Shown: positions 1 through 4,856 of the stretch, piece by piece | Position numbering within the stretch: the first letter of the stretch is position 1 | Layout: every line of letters begins with the position of its first letter | Assembly: GCA_947452665.1 (NCBI GenBank) | Contig: CANGEH010000117.1 | Location: 1 to 6,778 of the forward strand | Direction: 5' to 3' | Origin: Caulobacteraceae bacterium | Lineage (GTDB): Bacteria > Pseudomonadota > Alphaproteobacteria > Caulobacterales > Caulobacteraceae | DNA length: 6,778 nucleotides | Position numbers and translations under genes: made by a program | Notes under the pieces: model-generated | Told to the model about the DNA's origin: nothing | Seen by the model: the letters and a program-made list of their open reading frames with translations, nothing else | Databases searched by the model: none

Positions 1-82
1 CGAAGGTCAAACGGTCAGCTACGTCCTCGAAAAGGATCAACGTAGCGGCAAGATGTCCGCTGGCCAGCTGCAAGCTGTCTAA
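1..82 (+). CDS. CspA-family cold-shock protein, C-terminal fragment
   Basis: This is the 3' end of a gene that enters from the left edge; the reading frame begins at base 2 and stops with TAA at 80-82. The 26 visible residues run from EGQTVSYVLEKDQ to RSGKMSAGQLQAV. They match the last beta strands of the roughly 70-residue single-domain cold-shock proteins of alphaproteobacteria, which typically end in a G-Q-x-V-S-(F/Y) strand followed by RSGK-x-SAG-x-L. Such proteins bind single-stranded RNA and DNA in the cytoplasm and act as RNA chaperones, often induced by cold or at stationary phase. The nucleic-acid-binding RNP motifs lie in the missing N-terminal part, so whether this is a cold-induced or constitutive paralogue cannot be told. 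A strong terminator follows about 55 bases after the stop. Confidence 0.85.
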   Translation, partial: EGQTVSYVLEKDQRSGKMSAGQLQAV

Positions 83-100
83 GCACAGGTCCATGGGCAC

Positions 101-114
101 CTGACCTAGGTCAG
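101..114. repeat. 14-bp perfect palindrome in the cold-shock 3' region
   Basis: CTGACCTAGGTCAG is its own reverse complement and lies between the cold-shock stop codon and the terminator stem. A smaller imperfect dyad overlaps it on the left (CAGGT at 86-90 with ACCTG at 99-103). It may simply add 3'-end RNA structure. No protein-binding role can be assigned. Confidence 0.55.
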
Positions 115-137
115 CGACCCGGAACTGACAAAATTGA

Positions 138-176
138 GGGCGGGCCTGTGCAAACAGGTCCGCCCTTTTTGGTTTT
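138..176 (+). terminator. Rho-independent terminator of the cold-shock gene, possibly bidirectional
   Basis: A 12-bp stem pairs bases 138-149 with 154-165. It is GC-rich, with one G-T wobble at 144/159, and is closed by a GCAA (GNRA) tetraloop at 150-153. Five T residues follow at 166-170, then GG and TTTT at 173-176. This is a textbook intrinsic terminator for the + strand cold-shock transcript. The minus-strand methyltransferase stop codon lies at 175-177, so its transcript reads into the same stem. On that strand the stem is followed by the weaker tract CTCAATTTTG, so termination in that direction is plausible but less certain. Confidence 0.88.
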
Positions 177-990
177 AGGTCGGCAAACCTGCCACGCGGC
201 TAAGATGGTGCAGGACAATGCCGCTGGTGGTGGCGACATTGAGCGAGTCAAATCCGCCGGCCATCTGAATGCGCACGCTGCGCGCGCGGCCAAGCACGTC
301 CGCGCCCAACCCTGGCCCCTCGGCCCCCAGCAGGATGGCGCAGCGCGGTGCGCGGACCAGATCGCCTAGAGCGGTTTCACCCGACGGACTAAGCGCCAAG
401 GTCTCGAAGCCATGGGCTTGAAGCTGGCCGACCATATCGGCGCCCGGCGGCAATTGGACAAAGGGCACCAAGAGGCTGGCCCCCACGGCCACACGGATGG
501 CCTTGCGATAGAGTGGATCGCAGCAATCGGAATCCAGCACCACCGCGTCCACCCCAAAGGCCGCGGCATTGCGCATGATGCCGCCCATATTGTCGGTATT
601 GGCAATCGCGCTTAAGCCCACGACCAGGGCGCTGGGCCCAAGCCCCGTCAGAACAGAGTCCAGATCAAGCCGGGGCGGCTTTTGTCCCAAGGCCAGAATG
701 CCGCGATGGATCGGAAAGCCGACAATGGCGTCCATAACGGCCTGGCCGGCCTGATAGACCGGCACGTTTTCCGGCAAACCCTGCCAGACCTCGGCTAGCC
801 GCACCGCCTGACGCTCGGCCAAAAGCAGGGACTGCACCTTAAACCGTGGTGCCCGCGCCAGAACCCGCACCACAATCTCGCCCTCGGCAATAAACAGGCC
901 CTCACGCCCAACCAGGTCGCGCTCGCGCACATGCCGATAGGCGGCAATGCGCGGATCATCGGGATCGGTAATGGTGATCAATTGGGGCAA
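175..990 (-). CDS. TrmH/SpoU-family RNA 2'-O-ribose methyltransferase
   Basis: This 271-residue protein belongs to the SPOUT superfamily, whose members use S-adenosylmethionine to methylate a ribose 2'-OH in tRNA or rRNA through a deep trefoil knot. An N-terminal part (about 1-105, with FIAEGE at 33-38) resembles the substrate-binding domain of SpoU proteins. The catalytic domain shows all three family motifs. Motif 1 is NTDNMGGIMRNAAAFG at 131-146, with the conserved N134 and R140. Motif 2 is LLGAEGPGL at 220-228, and motif 3 is SLNVATTSG at 249-257. DPLYRKAIR at 158-166 is also typical. The start is TTG at 990-988: an in-frame TAG lies four codons upstream and AGGA (plus-strand 998-1001) sits seven bases before it. 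The gene is 37 bases downstream of the EmrB gene on the same strand and may share its transcript. The family is certain; the target nucleotide cannot be read from sequence. Confidence 0.9.
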   Translation of the reverse strand: MPQLITITDPDDPRIAAYRHVRERDLVGREGLFIAEGEIVVRVLARAPRFKVQSLLLAERQAVRLAEVWQGLPENVPVYQAGQAVMDAIVGFPIHRGILALGQKPPRLDLDSVLTGLGPSALVVGLSAIANTDNMGGIMRNAAAFGVDAVVLDSDCCDPLYRKAIRVAVGASLLVPFVQLPPGADMVGQLQAHGFETLALSPSGETALGDLVRAPRCAILLGAEGPGLGADVLGRARSVRIQMAGGFDSLNVATTSGIVLHHLSRVAGLPT

Positions 991-997
991 GGCGGGG

Positions 998-1001
998 TCC
1001 T
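998..1001 (-). promoter_or_regulatory. Shine-Dalgarno site that fixes the TTG start of the methyltransferase
   Basis: Read on the minus strand, AGGA is followed by seven bases (CCCCGCC) and then TTG at 990-988. A TAG in the same frame overlaps this site, so no earlier start is possible. No ATG or GTG lies near enough to compete. Confidence 0.6.
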
Positions 1002-1028
1002 AATGGCGGTCAGGGGATTGGCCCGGAC

Positions 1029-2636
1029 CTAGTGCCCAGCCATGCCCGCCGCCGCCCCGTCGGGGGCAATGCGGGGCTTAGCAAACGGCACCAGGCAAAG
1101 CGCGCAGATAAAGACGAGGGCCATCAGGGCAAACACGTCCCGAAAGGCCAAGGTGGTGGCTTCTCGCACAACGATGCGCCCCAGAACAGACTGGGCGCTC
1201 AAGAGTGCCAAGCCTGAATCACCAGTGATCTGCCCCATTTGCGCGCTCATGCCCTGAACAAACTCTTGCGCCGCACCTAGGCTCTGGCCCATGCCTTCGC
1301 TAAGGCGCAGAACATGCAGGCGGCTAAAGTCCTGAATCCCGGTATTGACCAGGGCTATGCCAACTGCCCCGCCCAGGTTTCGCACCAGATTAAATAGGCC
1401 GCTGGCATAGGGAAGATCGGCTGGCGAGGCGGTCGAGAGGGCCATACCAACCGCCGGGACAATGCATAAGAGCACGGCAAAACCGCGCACGGCTTGCGGA
1501 ATAAACAGCTCAGCAAAGCCCCACTCGGTGGTGATATGGGCCAGCATCCAGAGGCCGAGCGCAAAGATCGAAAAGCCTGCGCCAATGACAAAACGCGGAT
1601 CAACCCGGGTCGAAAGGCGGGCCGCGATCGGCGCGCCAAAGAACATGAAACAGCCCGTGACAAAGACCGTGGTGCCAATATCCAGACTGGTATAGCCGCG
1701 CACCCGGCCCAAAAACACCGGCAGAAGATAGGTGGCGGAATAAAGACCAAAGCCGGTCACGAAATTCAGCATACAGGCCAGGGTAAAGGTCGGATTGCGA
1801 AACGGCGTTAGCTTGACCACCGGCGCGGCACTGCGAAATGACCGCTCGAGAAACACGACAAATCCAACAATCGAAAGCCAGAGCGCTATGGCCACGGCCG
1901 GATCGTTCAACCATTCATGCCTTGGACCTTCTTCGAGCGTGAATTGCAACGCGCCCAAAAATACCGCCAGACCGAGCACGTGAACCCAGTCAATCCGACG
2001 AAGCATGGCCGGATTGGCATTGTCCACCCGCCCCAAGATCGGGGTCAATATGGTGATCATGACGCCGGGCACAACATTCATGAAGAACAGCCAGCGCCAG
2101 CCTGCCGCCTCGGTAATCCAGCCGCCGACACTGGGGCCTAGCGTAGGGGCCAGGGTCGAGACCACGCCCAATATGGCGGGGATCATGGCCAGGCGCGGGC
2201 CGGAAAACAATCGGTAGCCAGTGGCAAACACGGTCGGCACCATGGCCCCGCCAACAAAGCCCTGGATCGCGCGAAACACGATCATGGACTCGATGTTCCA
2301 AGCCAGACCACACGCCAGCGAAGACAGAGTGAACAAGGCCGCCGAGGCGGTGAATAGCCACCGCGTTGAAATAGCTTGCGACAGAAAGGCGGCCAGCGGG
2401 ATCATGACAATCTCGGCCATCAGATAGGCGGTCTGGACCCACGCAATCTCGTCCGGTCCCGCCGATAGACCCGCCTGGATCGAATTCAAGGACGCGGCGA
2501 CGATCTGGATATCCAAGAGGGCCATAAACTGGCCAAACGCCATAACGCCAAACAAGATCAGCTTGGCCGTCTCGGACCGCTCTGGCAGGGGCTTGTCCGA
2601 TGCCGGGTCGACGGGGTCCACTAAGGTCGATGCCAA
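1029..2636 (-). CDS. EmrB-like DHA2-family MFS multidrug exporter (inner membrane)
   Basis: This is a 14-helix drug:H+ antiporter of the DHA2 branch of the major facilitator superfamily. It should drive proton-coupled export of hydrophobic drugs, uncouplers or acids together with an EmrA-type adaptor. The first membrane segment carries the LLDIQIVAASLN signature with an acidic residue. PDEIAWVQTAYLMAEIVMIPL begins the second segment. The antiporter motif C is represented by TLAPTLGPSVGGW in the fifth helix, followed by WRWLFFMNVVPG. The C-terminal half has ASGLFNLVRNLGGAVGIA, also characteristic of EmrB. The start chosen is TTG at 2636-2634 (535 residues), because AGGAG lies seven bases upstream. 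A GTG at 2654 in the same frame adds six residues but has only GGAG two bases away. The gene diverges from the TetR-thioesterase-EmrA operon across a 30-bp palindrome, so its partner adaptor is encoded on the opposite strand. Confidence 0.92.
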   Translation of the reverse strand: MASTLVDPVDPASDKPLPERSETAKLILFGVMAFGQFMALLDIQIVAASLNSIQAGLSAGPDEIAWVQTAYLMAEIVMIPLAAFLSQAISTRWLFTASAALFTLSSLACGLAWNIESMIVFRAIQGFVGGAMVPTVFATGYRLFSGPRLAMIPAILGVVSTLAPTLGPSVGGWITEAAGWRWLFFMNVVPGVMITILTPILGRVDNANPAMLRRIDWVHVLGLAVFLGALQFTLEEGPRHEWLNDPAVAIALWLSIVGFVVFLERSFRSAAPVVKLTPFRNPTFTLACMLNFVTGFGLYSATYLLPVFLGRVRGYTSLDIGTTVFVTGCFMFFGAPIAARLSTRVDPRFVIGAGFSIFALGLWMLAHITTEWGFAELFIPQAVRGFAVLLCIVPAVGMALSTASPADLPYASGLFNLVRNLGGAVGIALVNTGIQDFSRLHVLRLSEGMGQSLGAAQEFVQGMSAQMGQITGDSGLALLSAQSVLGRIVVREATTLAFRDVFALMALVFICALCLVPFAKPRIAPDGAAAGMAGH

Positions 2637-2643
2637 TGACTTG

Positions 2644-2648
2644 CTCCT
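2644..2648 (-). promoter_or_regulatory. Shine-Dalgarno site favouring the TTG start of EmrB
   Basis: The minus strand reads AGGAG here, with seven bases before TTG at 2636-2634. The upstream in-frame GTG at 2654-2652 has GGAG only two bases away, which is too close for normal initiation. However, GTG falls about where the predicted transcript would begin, so leaderless initiation there remains possible. Confidence 0.55.
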
Positions 2649-2660
2649 GAGCACAGCTCC

Positions 2661-2666
2661 ATTATA
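2661..2666 (-). promoter_or_regulatory. Candidate -10 element for the emrB transcript
   Basis: By symmetry the left arm of the palindrome reads TATAAT on the minus strand. A start near base 2654 would give a leader of about 18 bases before the TTG codon, containing the AGGAG site. The -35 region at 2684-2689 reads GTTCCA on this strand, a weak match to TTGACA. Confidence 0.5.
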
Positions 2667-2678
2667 TGATGATCATCA

Positions 2679-2684
2679 TATAAT
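2679..2684 (+). promoter_or_regulatory. Candidate -10 element for the tetR-thioesterase-emrA operon
   Basis: An exact TATAAT lies in the right arm of the palindrome. Transcription would begin near base 2691, leaving an untranslated leader of roughly 12 bases before the ATG at 2703 and no recognisable Shine-Dalgarno site. No good -35 hexamer is visible at 16-19 bases spacing, so the call rests on the -10 match and its position. Confidence 0.5.
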
Positions 2685-2702
2685 GGAACGGCAACCCTTT
2701 TC

Positions 2703-3308
2703 ATGCGCTATAGCGACGAGCACAAGGATAAGACCCGCCAAGACCTGGTCAGGGTGGCCGCAAGGCAGATGCGGGCCAAGGGGCCTGCTGGCGTGAGCAT
2801 TGCCCAACTCATGGCCAGCCTTGGCCTGACCCATGGCGGCTTTTATGCGCACTTCCCGTCTAAGGATGCCCTGATTGCGGCCGCGATTGAAGCCATGTTT
2901 GCCGATGTCGCAAGGCGGCGGGCCGATACGCTTGGCACCCTTCCCCCAAGCCAAGCCTTGGCCGTTTTCATTGATCAATACTTGTCGAGCGAACATCGTG
3001 ATCGACGCGACCGCGGCTGTCCGATTGCAGCGCTTATAGGCATGGCGGATCAAATGCCGTCCACCGCCCGGACCGCATTTGATCAAGGCTATGAGCGCTT
3101 GGTTGACCTCGTCGCTGGTCTAATCGTCCAAGGCACGGCGCCGGATCGTCAGGCCCTAGCGACCTCGATCGTCAGCGAGATTGTCGGCGGCCTGACCCTG
3201 GCCCGCGCCATATCCGACCCAGGCTGCGCCGACCAAGTCCTGGCCCAAACCCGTAATTCTGTCCGTATGCGCATCGGCATAGCGGACCTGACAATGGAGA
3301 CCGCATGA
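2703..3308 (+). CDS. TetR/AcrR-family transcriptional repressor
   Basis: This 201-residue cytoplasmic regulator is predicted to bind DNA as a dimer and to release it on binding a small molecule. The N-terminal helix-turn-helix spans about residues 12-57. The segment VSIAQLMASLGLTHGGFYAHFPSKDAL closely fits the TetR_N pattern, where GLTHGGFYAHF (41-51) is the recognition helix and start of the next helix. The N-terminus MRYSDEHK is typical of this subgroup and supports the ATG at 2703. The C-terminal domain binds the effector and carries RGCPIAAL (104-111), with a cysteine at 106. It is the first gene of a three-gene operon; its TGA overlaps the next ATG by four bases (ATGA). The adjacent 30-bp palindrome is the likely operator, implying autoregulation plus control of emrB. 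The ligand is unknown, though pump substrates are the usual inducers for this arrangement. Confidence 0.92.
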   Translation: MRYSDEHKDKTRQDLVRVAARQMRAKGPAGVSIAQLMASLGLTHGGFYAHFPSKDALIAAAIEAMFADVARRRADTLGTLPPSQALAVFIDQYLSSEHRDRRDRGCPIAALIGMADQMPSTARTAFDQGYERLVDLVAGLIVQGTAPDRQALATSIVSEIVGGLTLARAISDPGCADQVLAQTRNSVRMRIGIADLTMETA

Positions 3309-3757
3309 CCACGTCCACCAAATCCCTCGCCGAAATGACCGGCCTAGAGCAGTTAGAAGCCGCCTTTCAACAGGGCGGATACAAGCGCGGCATTGGCCAG
3401 ACCCTTAAATTCAAGGTTATCTCGATCGAGGAAGGCAAGGTGGTGTTTGGCGGCACACCGGACGAGGATGTCTATAATCCGATCGGCACCGTGCATGGCG
3501 GTTATGCCGCCACCTTGCTCGATTCCGCTGTTGGCTGCGCCGTGCATTCGGCGCTCAAGCCGGGCCAGGGCTATACGACGCTCGAACTTAAGATTGCCTA
3601 TCACAAGGCCATGACCGCCAGCACCGGCCCAATCACCGCAACAGGCACGGTCACCACCCTTGGCCGCCGCGCCGCCTTTGCTGAGGGCCGCCTAACCGAC
3701 GAGGCGGGCCGGCTCTATGCCAGCGCAACCTCAACCCTCTTGGTGTTTGAGCGATGA
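3305..3757 (+). CDS. PaaI-family hotdog-fold acyl-CoA thioesterase
   Basis: The protein has 150 residues, normal for the family. Members hydrolyse aryl- or acyl-CoA thioesters to the free acid and CoA in the cytoplasm, usually as homotetramers. The active-site region reads YNPIGTVHGGYAATLLDSAVG. It includes N58, the H64-G65-G66 turn and the acidic D73 on the central hotdog helix, the residues expected for catalysis in PaaI/YdiI-type enzymes. GYTTLELKIAYHKAM and TTLGRRAAFAEGRLTDEAGRLYASATS are the conserved later strands. A GGAG Shine-Dalgarno site (3296-3299) lies five bases before the ATG, and the start overlaps the tetR stop by four bases. Its own stop overlaps the emrA start the same way, so translation is coupled on both sides. 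Its substrate is unknown; inclusion in an efflux operon suggests an aromatic or lipophilic acyl-CoA related to the exported compound. Confidence 0.9.
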   Translation: MTTSTKSLAEMTGLEQLEAAFQQGGYKRGIGQTLKFKVISIEEGKVVFGGTPDEDVYNPIGTVHGGYAATLLDSAVGCAVHSALKPGQGYTTLELKIAYHKAMTASTGPITATGTVTTLGRRAAFAEGRLTDEAGRLYASATSTLLVFER

Positions 3758-4794
3758 CCAGCCCAGCCGCGCCCAGCCGCCGCTCGCCCCGCGCCCTGAT
3801 CATTCTTGGCATTGCCGTCCTGGTCGCCGCCATCGGTATCGGCCTGATCTTGGTCGCCAAGCCCTCGGTCTCGACCGATAATGCCTATCTAAAGACCGAT
3901 ATGACCGTGGTGTCGCCGCGCATTCGCGGCCAGATCATGTCAGTCCTGATCAAGGATAATCAAGTGGTTATGGCGGGCCAGCCCCTGGTTGAGCTGGATG
4001 GCTCTGACTATGCCCAGCGCCTCTTGGCCGCCCAGGCAAGCCTTGCCGCAGCCGACGCAGCACTCGCAAGGTTGGCGAGCGAATATGACCTAGCCCGCGC
4101 CAGCACCGCAGAGGTGCAAACGCGCATTCAGGCCGCCGATGCCGACCGGGCGCGCACCGCTGCCGACAAGAGCCGCTATCAGGCCCTGCTCGCCAGCGGC
4201 ACCATCGCCCGGCAAAAACTCGATGAGGCCCAGGCCAGTGCCATTCGCGCGGCGGCTGAATCGGACCGGGCCCGCGCTGCGCTGGCCGTATCGCGCAAAC
4301 AGGTTGATGTGGTTGGCCTTCGGCGTGCCGAGCTCTTGGCGCAAAAGGCCCAGGCCCAAGCCGCCCTGATGCTGGCCAAACAGGACGCGGACCATACGGT
4401 GATTACCGCGCCCATCGCGGGCGTGGTTGCAGACCGCAAGGCCGAGGTCGGGACCTATGTCCAGCCTGGATCGCGGCTATTGACGGTCGTGCCTTTACGA
4501 TCGCTCTATGTGATCGCCAATTTCAAGGAAACCCAGACCAGTCGCATGCTGGTTGGCCAAACCGTCGAGGTCAGGCTAGACGCCCTGCCGGGTCGCAATT
4601 TCACAGGCAAGGTTGAAAGCCTATCGCCCGGCTCTGGCTCCGAATTTGGCCTTTTGCCATTTGAGCCCGGCACCGGCAATTTCACCAAGATCGTCCAGCG
4701 CGTGCCGGTACGCATCCAGCTCGATCCAGGCCAGGCCGATCTTGCCCGCCTGCGTTCTGGCCTGTCGGCCAAGGTTAAGGTCAAGCTGGACTAG
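3754..4794 (+). CDS. EmrA/HlyD-family membrane-fusion (periplasmic adaptor) protein
   Basis: This 346-residue adaptor should connect an EmrB-type pump to an outer-membrane channel. After a short basic cytoplasmic tail, residues 14-35 form a single membrane anchor, placing the rest in the periplasm. VSTDNAYLKTDMTVVSPRIRG (39-59) and the following strands form the first half of the lipoyl domain. An alanine-rich heptad region at about 84-205 is the coiled-coil hairpin. TVITAPIAGVVADRKAEVG (from 215) completes the lipoyl domain. The beta-barrel follows, ending with the EmrA hallmark GNFTKIVQRVPVRI (308-321). The start ATG overlaps the thioesterase stop by four bases and lacks a strong Shine-Dalgarno site, so it probably depends on coupling. 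The natural pump partner is the divergent EmrB gene at 1029-2636. No TolC/NodT-type gene is present here. Confidence 0.92.
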   Translation: MTSPAAPSRRSPRALIILGIAVLVAAIGIGLILVAKPSVSTDNAYLKTDMTVVSPRIRGQIMSVLIKDNQVVMAGQPLVELDGSDYAQRLLAAQASLAAADAALARLASEYDLARASTAEVQTRIQAADADRARTAADKSRYQALLASGTIARQKLDEAQASAIRAAAESDRARAALAVSRKQVDVVGLRRAELLAQKAQAQAALMLAKQDADHTVITAPIAGVVADRKAEVGTYVQPGSRLLTVVPLRSLYVIANFKETQTSRMLVGQTVEVRLDALPGRNFTGKVESLSPGSGSEFGLLPFEPGTGNFTKIVQRVPVRIQLDPGQADLARLRSGLSAKVKVKLD

Positions 4795-4842
4795 ATCACG
4801 CTGCACCATGGTATAGGCAGGGCCTGACTGCACCGATTTTCT

Positions 4843-4847
4843 AAAGG
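4843..4847 (+). promoter_or_regulatory. Shine-Dalgarno site supporting a CTG start for the helicase
   Basis: AAAGG ends nine bases before CTG at 4857-4859. The in-frame stop TAA at 4842-4844 overlaps it, so translation in the helicase frame cannot start earlier. GGCAGGG at 4816-4822 is exactly complementary to CCCTGCC at 4855-4861, which contains the CTG, so a hairpin could hide the start. Confidence 0.45.
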
Positions 4848-4856
4848 TCTGCCACC

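Larger units (their letters stand above)
2658..2687. promoter_or_regulatory. Perfect 30-bp palindromic operator between divergent genes
   Basis: Each half reads TCCATTATATGATGA outward-in, giving a perfect inverted repeat with no spacer, centred between 2672 and 2673. Symmetry breaks at 2657/2688. It is strikingly AT-rich inside a GC-rich region. It lies between the divergent EmrB and TetR start sites and contains both candidate -10 hexamers. TetR-family repressors bind such dyads as dimers, usually beside their own gene, so this is inferred to be the operator for the adjacent regulator. Binding there would block both promoters. Confidence 0.85.

Noticed and set aside
1990..2442. A 150-codon minus-strand frame overlapping the EmrB gene.
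   Set aside because: It is an out-of-frame shadow of EmrB. Its translation shows no family features, whereas the EmrB frame is conserved throughout.
2676..3086. A 136-codon open frame on the minus strand opposite the TetR gene.
   Set aside because: It lies antisense to a clearly conserved TetR protein and overlaps the operator. Its product has no recognisable motif, and long open antisense frames are common in GC-rich DNA.
4805..4812. Small palindrome ACCATGGT with an ATG between emrA and the helicase.
   Set aside because: The ATG is followed after one codon by TAG, so it starts no gene. An 8-bp palindrome is too short to support as a binding site.
4795..4856. Possible terminator or separate promoter between emrA and the helicase.
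   Set aside because: No stem followed by a T run and no convincing -35/-10 pair was seen, so I could not support either. The helicase may be read from the upstream operon.
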